This document shows, piece by piece, positions 32,059 through 39,746 of a stretch of 39,746 nucleotides of DNA. The notes under the pieces were generated by a model, which saw only the letters and a program-made list of their open reading frames with translations, was not told where the DNA came from and made no database searches. Every line of letters starts with the position of its first letter. The stretch's first letter is position 1. The position numbers and the translations under genes were made by a program. Source of the DNA: UMGS172 sp045587185 (GTDB taxonomy: Bacteria; Bacillota; Clostridia; Oscillospirales; Acutalibacteraceae). The stretch is from positions 1 through 39,746 of the forward strand of contig JAZNBS010000055.1 of NCBI GenBank assembly GCA_045587185.1. Reading direction: 5' to 3'.

Positions 32059-32906
32059 TGGCACAAATAATCAGCGGAAAAGTTATTTCGGCTGCGGTCA
32101 AAGAACGCATCGCCGCCGAAGTTCAGGAACTTAAAGCAAAGGGGGTAACTCCGGGTCTTGCGGTCATTATCGTTGGAACCGACCCCGCATCGCAGGTTTA
32201 TGTCGGCTCAAAGGAACGTACCTGTATTGAACTTGGAATGTACTCCGAAAAATATGAACTTCCCGAAAGCACCACCAACGAGGAACTTTTGGCTTTGGTT
32301 GAAAAACTCAATCGTGACGAAAATATTCACGGCATTCTCTGTCAGTTACCGTTGCCCCGTCATCTTGATGAAAAAGCGGTTATCGACGCTATTGTTCCTG
32401 AAAAAGATGTTGACGCTTTCCACGTTCAAAATGTCGGAAAGATTATGCTTGGTGATTATGACTTCCTGCCTTGTACCCCTGCAGGTATTATGGAAATGCT
32501 GAAGCACTGCAATATTGAGCCTTGTGGCAAGCATTGTGTTGTCATAGGGCGCAGTAACATTGTGGGCAAGCCTATGGCAATGCTGATGCTTCACGCCAAC
32601 GCAACCGTCACCATCTGCCATTCAAAAACGCAGAATCTCAAAGAAATCTGCCGTGAGGCCGATATTCTCGTTGCCTCTGTAGGACGTGCCAATTTCGTCA
32701 CACCTGATATGGTGAAAGACGGCGCAGTTGTTATTGACGTTGGCATAAACCGTGATGAAAACGGCAAACTCTGCGGCGACGTGGACTTTGCAACCGTTGA
32801 ACCCAAGTGCTCGGCCATCACGCCCGTCCCCGGCGGTGTTGGACCAATGACTATTGCAATGCTTATGCAGAATACCCTAACATCGGCCAAAAGAAACTTG
32901 AAATAA
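32058..32906 (+). CDS. folD: Methylenetetrahydrofolate dehydrogenase/cyclohydrolase
   Basis: FolD (282 residues) interconverts 5,10-methylene-, methenyl- and 10-formyl-tetrahydrofolate. The conserved VGTDPASQVYVGSKERTC contains the catalytic YxxxK; GILCQLPLPRHLD, KDVDAFHVQN, the nucleotide-binding VVIGRSNIVGKPMAMLM and the C-terminal PVPGGVGPMTIAMLMQNT are all present. Full length. Its ATG overlaps the lgt stop (TAATG), so it is translationally coupled. Confidence 0.97.
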   Translation: MAQIISGKVISAAVKERIAAEVQELKAKGVTPGLAVIIVGTDPASQVYVGSKERTCIELGMYSEKYELPESTTNEELLALVEKLNRDENIHGILCQLPLPRHLDEKAVIDAIVPEKDVDAFHVQNVGKIMLGDYDFLPCTPAGIMEMLKHCNIEPCGKHCVVIGRSNIVGKPMAMLMLHANATVTICHSKTQNLKEICREADILVASVGRANFVTPDMVKDGAVVIDVGINRDENGKLCGDVDFATVEPKCSAITPVPGGVGPMTIAMLMQNTLTSAKRNLK

Positions 32907-32939
32907 CTCCGTATATTTTACAAAAAGGAAGTGACCGCA

Positions 32940-33614
32940 GTGAAGAGAATATTGGCTTTATGCCTTGCACTGATGCTCTGCCTCTTTGCCGCGGCAACCG
33001 CTTCGGCAAAGTTGGTAACACATACCGTTGAAGGTGTGAATTTCAGTTTGGGTGAGAATTATAACCTGCTCACCAAACAAGACCTGCTAATATCAAGCGA
33101 TGTTAAAGGACTCATCTTCGCCGCAATTTCTGAGGATGAGGCTCACCAGATTCAGTGCCGCCGCACCGAAACCGATTTTTCCAAGCAGTTGGGCTCTTTT
33201 GCAGGACTTTTGGGTGAAGACCTCAAGCCTGTGGGACAAAAACTGTTTCCCAACGGATTTGATACAGCCGAAATCGGTCGGTTGGTCTACTTAAAGAGCA
33301 CCACAATATTGGACGGGCAGTACCAAAGCATTTATGTCACTGTGGCTGACAAAAAACTTTACACTTTCACCTATTTTGGTAAAGACCCCTCAAAAATCGG
33401 TGAATTTATGGGCACGGTTTCTTTGCCCGACAGCGCAACAAAAAACGGTCCGAGTGTTGTTATTATAATTGTTCTGTGCCTTTGTATCTTAGGTGCACTT
33501 GCACTTATAATTGTTCTCATTCTTTCCTTTGTGAAGGACTGGCGCCGCCGCAAAATGGAGCAGAGTGAAAACATTGTCAGCAATTATATCAAAATAAAAC
33601 GTAGGAAATACTGA
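32940..33614 (+). CDS. Secreted/membrane-anchored protein of unknown function
   Basis: A 224-residue protein that I do not recognise. It has an N-terminal signal peptide (LALCLALMLCLFAAATASA, residues about 5-23), an extracytoplasmic domain of about 145 residues, one membrane segment near residues 172-200, and a basic cytoplasmic tail (DWRRRKMEQ...KIKRRKY). The domain contains NFSLGENYNLL and IYVTVADKKLYTFTYFG, reminiscent of small lipid- or stress-related domains that begin with a mature-form VEGVNFSLP-like strand. I chose the GTG at 32940, nine bases after AAGGAA. It follows folD by 33 bases. Confidence 0.75.
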   Translation: MKRILALCLALMLCLFAAATASAKLVTHTVEGVNFSLGENYNLLTKQDLLISSDVKGLIFAAISEDEAHQIQCRRTETDFSKQLGSFAGLLGEDLKPVGQKLFPNGFDTAEIGRLVYLKSTTILDGQYQSIYVTVADKKLYTFTYFGKDPSKIGEFMGTVSLPDSATKNGPSVVIIIVLCLCILGALALIIVLILSFVKDWRRRKMEQSENIVSNYIKIKRRKY

Positions 33615-33619
33615 GGTGC

Positions 33620-33659
33620 AAAAATCCACCCGAAGAACCAAATCTTCGGGTGGATTTTT
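33620..33659. terminator. Bidirectional terminator between the membrane protein gene and spoIIE
   Basis: A perfect 17-bp stem (33620-33636 with 33643-33659), A and T runs at either side, between convergent genes. Confidence 0.92.
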
Positions 33660-33666
33660 TATAAAA

Positions 33667-35979
33667 TCACACTGCTTTTTCGATAATGGCGGTGAAGACG
33701 GTGATGTCGTCTGCGTGGCCGTCGTGACGGCGGCGGCGCGCAACGGTGGCAAGCCGTTCGGAAAGTTGTTTCGCATCGCCATCGCCAAAGGCTTCGACCT
33801 CGGCGCATATCCAATCGGTGCCGTCAAAACTTACGCCGTCCGACATCATTACAAGCACATCCCCCTCTTTCAGTGTCACAACTGCGCGGTCAAAACCAAC
33901 CTCATGCAATATGCCTGCCGGCAACGATTTACACTCTGCCCTGCCTGTCCGTCCGTTTCGACGGACAATAGTGGGTGCTGCCCCCGCCTTGAGCAATTCT
34001 GTGTGCCCATTAAACAGGTCGATACAGGAAATGTCCAGTGTTGACAGTGATTCATCGGTGGATTTGTAAAGCATTGCAGAGTTCACCAGTCTCAACGTGC
34101 AATCGTAACCGAACCCCGCCTTTATAAGCCGTTCGGCCAGTCCCACGGTCATCGCACTATCAACCGCCGCACGCCCGCCTGAGCCCATTCCGTCACTTAA
34201 AAGGGCCACGAGTCGGCCACGGCCGTCATAAAAATAACGACAGGTGTCACCGCAGTGCTGACTGTGACCCTGACTCAGTTGTGTGCAACCGCAATCAACC
34301 GAAAATACCGCCTTTTCGGTGGCAGTTATATAATATACCCTGCCCACCTTGTTTATTTCGGGCGGTTCAAAATCGCGGTCACAGACATTCTGCAAACGCT
34401 CTAATATCCGCGCGCGGTTTATGGGCATCTCGGGCGGTTGCAAAAGCCTTATCTCAACTGTCATCCGTCCGAATTTATCCACAACACAACTGCACTCATC
34501 GGCCCTTAAATCAAGTTCCTTTAAAGCGGCGGCTACCCTTGATGCCGTTTCAATATCATACTTTTGCGCCGTCTGAAACTCCTCGGCCAATTCTGACAGC
34601 ATATCGGCAATGCCATTCATCTGCTCGGCAACCAGTTCACGCATTTCTGAAACTCTTCTTTCCGCGGCAATTTCACTCAAAAAATCGGTATAATGACGCG
34701 TCAGCGCGTCCTCGAACCTTTCAATACGCAAACACCGTTGTGAAAATTCGTCGGGCAATTCGGCCATACTTATAGGCTGACACCGTCTTATGGCGTCACT
34801 CATTCCGAGAATGGCATCAACGGTGGACTTGCGTTGCTTTTCCCAACAGTACCCGTGGAACGAGCACCCCTTACAGACATCATTTTCGGTATTTAGCAAG
34901 ACTTGGTTGAAGTTTGGTCTTTTTGATACAGCAAGGCACCGTGCGACCTCGTCCACCGTGTCGGTAACACCGTGCAAAGCCGCCGAGGCAAAGCCCAATC
35001 TCATTGTCAACGTGCGCCTCAAACCCTTGGTGTCGGGCGTTGAGGCAGGCGGGGATATGACGGTGCCGAACCCCGCTGTGACGGTTCTGGGTATTAACAT
35101 AAAAATAAGCCCTGCCGCAAGTGTTTCGATAAGCATTTGCACCGAACCGCTCTGAGCCGAAACAATAAGTGTCCACACACCCGCCACAAGTGAGGGTGTA
35201 AGTGCCGTAAAGATTTTCCCAAATCCCTGAAACACACCCGAAACAAGTCCCGCAACACACATCACAAAGGCTTGCTCACTTCCCCCACCCGACAGTATGA
35301 CGGTCGAAGCCGAGGCAATACCCGCCACCGCGGCCGCACCCACACGCTTGTACTTTGCAGTCAGCAAAATAAGCGTGAAAGATGCAATCCTCCCCAACGA
35401 TACACCGTCAAACTGTATGTTTTGCAAAGCCGTCAGCAGAACGCTCACCGAAATGAGCAACGATGCCGTTTGCTCGGCACTGCTACCGCCCGTTTTGGTA
35501 ACCGTGTCACCCGTTCTGCGGAAAAAATAGGCCACGCAGCCTGCCACAAGTCCTTCGGCAATTCCAATCACACCGTTTTGCATCAAATCGGCACCAAGTG
35601 ACACAAGGTTGACACCTGTAACCACCGTCAGTGCCGTTATGCACGACCATACCGCGTTTTTGGCAACACCTTTCAGTCCGCTTGTCAAAAGCCTTATTGA
35701 AACAACGGCCAACAACACCGCAGTGTATTTTAAAGCCGAAAACTCAAACGGTGGGATAAGATACCCCAGCACCGACCCTAGGGCCGATGAAAATATGTAT
35801 TTTTTGGGCACCCCTGCCGAAAATGCCGCTCCCAACGGCATCATTCCACCGACGAGGGTTGTACGCGCCATCAAAAGCCCAAGCGCGCCCGTGATAAAAT
35901 GCCACATCACCGCCGTCAGTTTTTCCCTGACTCCTGAAAACCCGAACCCTTTCTCCCCCGAGACCGTTTCCTTTATCAT
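33667..35979 (-). CDS. spoIIE: Stage II sporulation protein E
   Basis: SpoIIE (770 residues) is the membrane-bound PP2C phosphatase that dephosphorylates SpoIIAA and so activates sigma-F in the forespore; it also acts at the polar septum. Residues about 25-330 are roughly ten membrane segments (MPLGAAFSAGVPKKYIFSS is typical). A central regulatory region with CKGCSFHGYCW follows, and residues about 560-768 form the PP2C domain with LLSDGMGSGGRAA, LKAGAAPTIVRR, VLVMMSDGV and HADDITVFTA. These metal-binding aspartates are intact. GGAAGGA precedes the ATG. It is the clearest evidence that the organism, or a recent ancestor, sporulates. Confidence 0.97.
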   Translation of the reverse strand: MIKETVSGEKGFGFSGVREKLTAVMWHFITGALGLLMARTTLVGGMMPLGAAFSAGVPKKYIFSSALGSVLGYLIPPFEFSALKYTAVLLAVVSIRLLTSGLKGVAKNAVWSCITALTVVTGVNLVSLGADLMQNGVIGIAEGLVAGCVAYFFRRTGDTVTKTGGSSAEQTASLLISVSVLLTALQNIQFDGVSLGRIASFTLILLTAKYKRVGAAAVAGIASASTVILSGGGSEQAFVMCVAGLVSGVFQGFGKIFTALTPSLVAGVWTLIVSAQSGSVQMLIETLAAGLIFMLIPRTVTAGFGTVISPPASTPDTKGLRRTLTMRLGFASAALHGVTDTVDEVARCLAVSKRPNFNQVLLNTENDVCKGCSFHGYCWEKQRKSTVDAILGMSDAIRRCQPISMAELPDEFSQRCLRIERFEDALTRHYTDFLSEIAAERRVSEMRELVAEQMNGIADMLSELAEEFQTAQKYDIETASRVAAALKELDLRADECSCVVDKFGRMTVEIRLLQPPEMPINRARILERLQNVCDRDFEPPEINKVGRVYYITATEKAVFSVDCGCTQLSQGHSQHCGDTCRYFYDGRGRLVALLSDGMGSGGRAAVDSAMTVGLAERLIKAGFGYDCTLRLVNSAMLYKSTDESLSTLDISCIDLFNGHTELLKAGAAPTIVRRNGRTGRAECKSLPAGILHEVGFDRAVVTLKEGDVLVMMSDGVSFDGTDWICAEVEAFGDGDAKQLSERLATVARRRRHDGHADDITVFTAIIEKAV

Positions 35980-36012
35980 TTTCGTCCTTCCTTTTACACG
36001 TATTATGTAAAC

Positions 36013-36046
36013 ATTATAACTCCCAACTTTGGGACGATTTTGTCAT
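36013..36046 (-). promoter_or_regulatory. Possible Spo0A-dependent spoIIE promoter
   Basis: TATAAT lies at 36013-36018 and ATGACA at 36041-36046 on the minus strand, 22 bp apart. In Bacillus the Spo0A-activated sigma-A promoters of spoIIE and spoIIG have the same over-long spacing. TATGACA overlaps the -35 and matches the 0A box (TTCGACA) at five of seven positions. A dyad TCCCAA-CT-TTGGGA fills part of the spacer. Confidence 0.4.
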
Positions 36047-36221
36047 ACTGTGATGGTGTTTTTTATATTGTTTTGACATATACAGTCGCAATTTTCGAAA
36101 GACAAAACCATAACACTGAGGACAAAAATTCACTCTCGGTAAATTTTTTGTTGGTTATTTGCAACTTTTTGATATATTTTTAATACAATATTGTAAAACC
36201 AACAAAACTTCTGTTAAATTC

Positions 36222-36250
36222 TTGACAAAAAATACTATTTGTATTATGAT
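36222..36250 (+). promoter_or_regulatory. Sigma-A promoter of hppA
   Basis: TTGACA at 36222-36227 and TATGAT at 36245-36250 with a 17-bp spacer; AGGAG precedes the ATG at 36285. The rest of 36047-36221 is AT-rich without a gene. Confidence 0.8.
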
Positions 36251-36284
36251 ATAAGGTACCCCACAAAAAAGGAGTAGTATAATT

Positions 36285-38366
36285 ATGGAGAAAATTCTGG
36301 CTCTGTGCTCATTTGTCGGAGCTGCGGTAGCACTGCTTTTTGCTTTGTTTACCGCTAAAAAGGTTATGAAGTTCTCTGAAGGAACCGACAAGATGAAAAA
36401 AATCTCTCAGTCGATCCGCGAGGGCGCTAATGCCTACCTTAAAAGACAGTATAAAGTTGTAGCCATATTCTTTGCCGTTATGTTCGTTATTCTCGGCGTT
36501 ATGGCAATATTCAAACTTTTAACACCTTATGTACCGTTTGCATTCCTTACGGGCGGTATCTTCTCGGCTTTGTCAGGCTTTGTCGGTATGAAGATTGCAA
36601 CCGCTTCCAACGTCCGTACTGCCAATGCCTGCCGTGAGGGACTGAACCGCGGACTGCGTGTCGCGTTTTCTGCAGGCTCGGTTATGGGCTTCACCGTTGT
36701 AGGTCTTGGACTTTTGGATATCGCAATATGGTTTACCCTTTTGAAGTTTGTTTTCAAGTGTACCGTTTCCGAAATCACCAGTGCAATGCTGACCTTTGGT
36801 ATGGGCGCCTCTTCTATGGCTTTGTTTGCCCGTGTCGGCGGTGGTATCTTCACCAAGGCTGCTGACGTTGGCGCCGACCTTGTGGGTAAGGTTGAGGCAG
36901 GCATTCCCGAAGATGACCCCAGAAACCCTGCCGTTATTGCCGATAACGTTGGTGACAATGTTGGTGACGTTGCGGGTATGGGCGCTGACCTTTATGAATC
37001 TTATGTCGGCTCTATTATTTCGGCTTGTGCTCTGGGTGTTGCCGCTTTGGGCTCGTTCAACGCAATGGCTGTTCCGCTTATTATTTCGGCAATCGGTATC
37101 ATCTTCTCGGTTATAGGCACCTTCCTTGTAAGAACGCGTGAGAACGCAACCCAGAAAAATCTGCTTTCTTCTTTGAGCCGCGGCACCAATTTCTCGGCAA
37201 TTCTTATTGCTATTGCCGCATTCCCCATTGTTTGGTTCTGCCTTGACGGAAAGAACTCTATCGGTCTTTACGGCTCTATTCTTTCGGGTCTTGTTGCAGG
37301 TGTTCTTATCGGACAATCGACCGAACTTTTCACCTCTGACACATACCGACCCACGCGCAAACTTGCCTCAAAATCCGAGACCGGTTCGGCAACCATCATC
37401 ATCGGCGGTTTAGGTCTTGGTATGATGTCCACCGCACTTCCCATCGTTATTATTGCAATTTGCATCCTTATTGCTTACTATGCCGCAGGTGACGGATGCG
37501 GACTTTACGGTATCGCTCTGGCTGCTGTCGGTATGTTGTCCACTCTGGGCATCACCCTTGCAACCGATGCTTACGGCCCTGTTGCCGATAACGCAGGCGG
37601 TATTGCTGAAATGGCAGGACTCCCGAAAGAAGTCCGTGAACGTACCGACGCTCTTGACGCGTTGGGTAACACCACCGCCGCAACCGGCAAAGGCTTTGCT
37701 ATCGGCTCTGCCGCTTTAACCGCTTTGGCTTTAATGGCTTCTTATGTTGATAAAATCAAAGATGTTGCCTTGGATGCAGGCAAAGTGGTTGATACCGTTT
37801 TTGATATCACCAACCCCACCGTTCTGGTCGGTTTGTTTGTCGGTGCTTGCTTGCCATTTGTGTTCGCAGCACTTACCATGGAGTCGGTAGGCAAGGCTGC
37901 ACAGTCGGTCGTTAAAGAGGTCCGCCGTCAGTTCCACGAAATCACAGGTCTTATGGACGGTACTGCCGACCCCGATTATGCTAAGTGCGTAAGCCTTTGC
38001 ACCAAAGCAAGTTTGAAAGAAATGATTCTTCCCACCGTTGTTGCCGTTATTGTTCCTGTTGTTACCGGTTTGGTCCTTGGTTATAAGGGTGTTGTCGGTA
38101 TGTTGGGCGGTGCAACAATTTCAGGTTTCCTGCTTGCTATCTTTATGTCCAACTCAGGCGGTGCTTGGGATAACGCCAAGAAACACATTGAGGGCGGAAA
38201 CTTTGGCGGCAAGGGTTCACATCAACACAAGGCCGCTGTTGTGGGTGATACTGTCGGCGACCCGTTCAAGGATACTTCGGGCCCTGCAATCAACATCCTT
38301 ATCAAACTTCTTTCGATGGTTTCCATTGTATTTGCCGCACTTGTGTTCAAGTTCAGCATCCTGTAA
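36285..38366 (+). CDS. hppA: Membrane-bound ion-pumping pyrophosphatase, K+-dependent type
   Basis: A 693-residue membrane pyrophosphatase with about 16 membrane segments; it hydrolyses pyrophosphate and pumps Na+ and/or H+ out. The signature GADLVGKVEAGIPEDDPRNP and DNVGDNVGDVAGMGADLYES carry the pyrophosphate and magnesium ligands, and the C-terminal set GDTVGDPFKDTSGPA is intact. The segment LGNTTAATGKGFAIGSAA has Ala where potassium-independent enzymes have Lys, so it is the potassium-stimulated class. In gut Clostridia such enzymes are mostly sodium pumps, but ion choice cannot be settled by eye. Monocistronic, with a strong promoter and terminator. Confidence 0.96.
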   Translation: MEKILALCSFVGAAVALLFALFTAKKVMKFSEGTDKMKKISQSIREGANAYLKRQYKVVAIFFAVMFVILGVMAIFKLLTPYVPFAFLTGGIFSALSGFVGMKIATASNVRTANACREGLNRGLRVAFSAGSVMGFTVVGLGLLDIAIWFTLLKFVFKCTVSEITSAMLTFGMGASSMALFARVGGGIFTKAADVGADLVGKVEAGIPEDDPRNPAVIADNVGDNVGDVAGMGADLYESYVGSIISACALGVAALGSFNAMAVPLIISAIGIIFSVIGTFLVRTRENATQKNLLSSLSRGTNFSAILIAIAAFPIVWFCLDGKNSIGLYGSILSGLVAGVLIGQSTELFTSDTYRPTRKLASKSETGSATIIIGGLGLGMMSTALPIVIIAICILIAYYAAGDGCGLYGIALAAVGMLSTLGITLATDAYGPVADNAGGIAEMAGLPKEVRERTDALDALGNTTAATGKGFAIGSAALTALALMASYVDKIKDVALDAGKVVDTVFDITNPTVLVGLFVGACLPFVFAALTMESVGKAAQSVVKEVRRQFHEITGLMDGTADPDYAKCVSLCTKASLKEMILPTVVAVIVPVVTGLVLGYKGVVGMLGGATISGFLLAIFMSNSGGAWDNAKKHIEGGNFGGKGSHQHKAAVVGDTVGDPFKDTSGPAINILIKLLSMVSIVFAALVFKFSIL

Positions 38367-38382
38367 ACTACTATAAAGCATT

Positions 38383-38415
38383 AACCGCCGTTCAGGGTTA
38401 CCCCAAACGGCGGTT
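38383..38415 (+). terminator. Terminator after hppA
   Basis: A 10-bp GC-rich stem (38383-38392 with 38406-38415) followed by a T run. Confidence 0.9.
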
Positions 38416-38477
38416 TTTTACCCCCTTTTTTAAACATCACAAAAAACCTTTATTATATACTCACAGTCAAAGAACGG

Positions 38478-38506
38478 TTGACAAACCGCAAACTTTGATG
38501 TATAAT
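38478..38506 (+). promoter_or_regulatory. Consensus sigma-A promoter of the small-protein transcript
   Basis: TTGACA at 38478-38483 and TATAAT at 38501-38506, both perfect, with a 17-bp spacer. Confidence 0.88.
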
Positions 38507-38512
38507 AACAGC

Positions 38513-38653
38513 ACAATTTGATAAGTGTTTGACACTTGTTTTTGAAATGGATTATTGCAGAACCCCAACGGGTGAAGTCTGCCCATTTTCAGAAACAGGT
38601 TTTTTGTTTTTCTGAAAATTTACACGGGTTCGCAAAATCTATTTTTGGGAGGA
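38513..38653 (+). ncRNA. Structured 5' leader of unknown type (three-way-junction-like)
   Basis: About 145 bases separate the promoter from the small gene. After a first hairpin AAGTGT/ACACTT, a closing stem TTGC-A-GAACCC (38555-38565) pairs with GGGTTC-GCAA (38626-38635). It encloses two hairpins: GGGT-7 nt-GCCC (38570-38584 or so) and ATTTTCAG/CTGAAAAT (38585-38592 with 38612-38619). The bases right after the closing stem can instead form CAAAA/TTTTG next to the GGAGG ribosome binding site. This layout resembles a riboswitch or autoregulatory leader, but I do not recognise a class. It could also simply be a stable leader. Confidence 0.45.
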
Positions 38654-38660
38654 CAACAAT

Positions 38661-38891
38661 ATGTCAAACTACATTAAAGACCCCACCGCAGGAGCGGCCA
38701 TCGGCAGTATCGACCGTGAGTTCGGCGCCTTTAGAAAATGGGCACTGAAAATCCAAGCGCTCAAAAAAAGCGGTCTTTTGACCGCGGAATATGAGAGCTA
38801 TGCCAACAAGCATTTTGTCGGCATCTACCGTCACCTTTTGCTCAAGGCCCTCAACGGCGAACTGCATGGGAGTGATGAGGAGAAAAACTGA
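38661..38891 (+). CDS. Small protein of unknown function
   Basis: A 76-residue, mostly helical, charged cytoplasmic protein starting MSNYIKDPTAGAAIGSIDRE. GGAGGA at 38648-38653 precedes the ATG at good spacing, and the gene has a consensus promoter and a strong terminator, so it is very likely expressed. I do not recognise its family with confidence; similar small proteins starting with a Y-x-DPTA-x-AIG motif seem common in Clostridia. No neighbour suggests a function. Confidence 0.75.
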   Translation: MSNYIKDPTAGAAIGSIDREFGAFRKWALKIQALKKSGLLTAEYESYANKHFVGIYRHLLLKALNGELHGSDEEKN

Positions 38892-38963
38892 ACGGATTGT
38901 GGGTGATGGCTCCCGCGTGACCGCGACCGTTTAAGACCGTAATTCAAATCACGTCAGTAAAAT

Positions 38964-39006
38964 AAAAGTGGCTGTCTCACTAAGAAAAAGTGAGACAGCC
39001 ACTTTT
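38964..39006 (+). terminator. Terminator after the small-protein gene
   Basis: A perfect 18-bp stem (38964-38981 with 38989-39006), 7-nt loop, then a T-rich run. Confidence 0.92.
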
Positions 39007-39021
39007 ATTTTTATTTGTACG

Positions 39022-39150
39022 GTCAATCTGAGCAACGAAATGGCGAAGAATCTTTCGCCGTTTCGTTTTACAAAAGATTCCTCACATACGCTCGGAATGA
39101 CAGGAATTAAGGTTTTTGTTTTGTCATTCTGAACTAAGTGAAGAATCTTA
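39022..39150. repeat. Cluster of three GTCATTCTGA-type repeats
   Basis: Three diverged copies of an approximately 30-bp unit of the form TGTCATTCTGAGC...GAAGAATCTT: 39022-39054 forward, 39073-39102 reverse and 39122-39150 forward. The first copy carries an insertion forming a 14-position hairpin (39034-39047 with 39053-39066). Similar sequences are scattered in intergenic DNA of many anaerobes; their role is not established. There is no gene from 38892 to 39211. Confidence 0.65.
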
Positions 39151-39211
39151 AAAAGCGGACGACCGATGGTCGCCACTACAATGTATGCCAGAATTTTGTG
39201 TTATAAAAATG

Positions 39212-39454
39212 TTATTTGATTTCTTGCTCTATATCATCAAAAATATCTGCATCAAAGAACTCACGAAGAGAAATGTCTAATCCATCACATAATTTCTTAA
39301 GAGTAACAACACCTGCGTTCTTGCTACCACCATTGATTATATTCTTTAATGTTGAGGGCGGAACGGCTGAAATTCTTGCAAGAGCATTTACCGATAATCT
39401 CTTTTGCTCGCATAATTCTAATAATCTATTTGCTATGGCTTTTCTCGTATCCAT
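39212..39454 (-). CDS. Small XRE-type transcriptional regulator
   Basis: An 80-residue Cro/C1-type helix-turn-helix protein, little more than the DNA-binding domain: LLELCEQKRLSVNALARIS, PPSTLKNIINGGSKN and TLKKLCDGLDISLREFF. The start at 39454 is behind AGGGGTG; a longer in-frame reading up to 39622 would run through the palindromic intergenic region and is rejected. AT-rich codon use compared with the core genes. It is divergent from a SLOG-like gene, and the shared intergenic region has a strong palindrome, so it probably controls both. Confidence 0.88.
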   Translation of the reverse strand: MDTRKAIANRLLELCEQKRLSVNALARISAVPPSTLKNIINGGSKNAGVVTLKKLCDGLDISLREFFDADIFDDIEQEIK

Positions 39455-39512
39455 AATATCACCCCTAAAAAGTTCTATATATAGTTTATGCTTTTTAGGA
39501 AGACTACAGCGA

Positions 39513-39542
39513 CCATATATGGACTTTTTAGTCCATATATGG
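39513..39542. promoter_or_regulatory. Perfect palindromic operator candidate between divergent genes
   Basis: CCATATATGGAC-6 nt-GTCCATATATGG: a perfect 12-bp inverted repeat, each arm itself containing the palindrome CCATATATGG. It lies about 60 bases from the XRE start and 27 bases from the SLOG-like start. Binding by the XRE protein is inferred. Confidence 0.6.
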
Positions 39543-39568
39543 TAAACTTGTGTCGGTAGTGATTTATT

Positions 39569-39746
39569 ATGAAAGATAAAACTTGTTGCTTTTTCGGTCA
39601 TAGAAAGATAAACGAAACACAAGAACTAAAATCAAAACTTATTGAAATAATTGAGAAACTAATTGTTGAGAAACAAGTCGATACATTTCTTTTCGGGAGT
39701 AAGAGTCGATTTAATGGCCTGTGCCTCGAACTTGTGACCAAAATAA
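39569..39746 (+). CDS. SLOG/DUF1273-like protein, partial at the right edge
   Basis: The visible 59 residues start MKDKTCCFFGHRKINETQEL and continue with a helix and VDTFLFGSKSRFNGLCLELV. CCFFGHR and FLFGSKSxFN are typical of small SLOG-superfamily proteins related to YpsA/DUF1273, thought to bind nucleotides or nucleotide-derived ligands, and often found in accessory regions. The ribosome binding site is not obvious. The gene runs off the window. Confidence 0.7.
   Translation, partial: MKDKTCCFFGHRKINETQELKSKLIEIIEKLIVEKQVDTFLFGSKSRFNGLCLELVTKI

Noticed and set aside
38892..38960. Possible tRNA (TTCAAATC as a T-loop)
   Set aside because: The T stem has a mismatch and no acceptor or anticodon stem of proper length can be formed around it.
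39455..39622. N-terminal extension of the XRE regulator to 39622
   Set aside because: It would translate through the palindromic operator candidate, and the ribosome binding site marks the shorter start at 39454.

Overview
The window looks like the chromosome of an endospore-forming, low-to-mid GC Gram-positive bacterium of the Clostridia, probably Oscillospirales-like. The evidence is spoIIE and a spoVAD remnant, two T-box leaders, a GatCAB operon, a membrane pyrophosphatase, YfmF/YfmH-type M16 proteins, and many consensus sigma-A promoters with 17-bp spacers. The genus cannot be fixed from sequence alone. Both edges carry AT-rich accessory DNA: an AbiEi/DUF6088-like gene at the left, and an XRE regulator divergent from a SLOG-like gene at the right.

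Layout. 1-1030: right end of an accessory segment that joins a truncated spoVAD. 1.7-5.5 kb: OFA-type MFS transporter, DUF6512 membrane protein, SDR oxidoreductase and a DegV protein. 5.6-10.75 kb: T-box leader-aspS-gatC-gatA-gatB operon. 10.75-16.9 kb: radical SAM/SPASM protein, sdpR-sdpI pair, a hairpin-rich intergenic element, split chromate transporter, HTH/DUF4097 envelope pair and a GH36 pseudogene. 17-21.9 kb: single-domain guaA, CofE-like ligase, T-box-thrS. 22-33.6 kb, forward strand: membrane protein-pth-mfd, lipoprotein foldase, yfmF-yfmH, lgt-folD-membrane protein. 33.6-38.4 kb: spoIIE and, divergently, hppA. 38.4-39.75 kb: a structured leader with a small protein, a cluster of GTCATTCTGA-type repeats, and the right-hand accessory genes.

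The most interesting system is the aspS-gatCAB operon. Its T-box specifier reads AAC (Asn) when aligned with the thrS T-box of the same window, which reads ACC (Thr). AspRS has His31 in an RDHGG motif, a mark of the non-discriminating enzyme, so the operon appears built to make Asn-tRNA(Asn) through Asp-tRNA(Asn). Yet GatA is 393 aa instead of about 480-490, has lost the N-terminal helical region, and has replaced two residues of the Ser-cisSer-Lys glutaminase triad (Lys to Asp17, cis-Ser to Met85) while keeping the nucleophile position (Ser109). GatB and GatC look intact. Seven kilobases away GuaA also lacks its glutamine amidotransferase domain. Together these suggest a lineage in which ammonia for some amidations comes from free ammonium or from separate glutaminase subunits.
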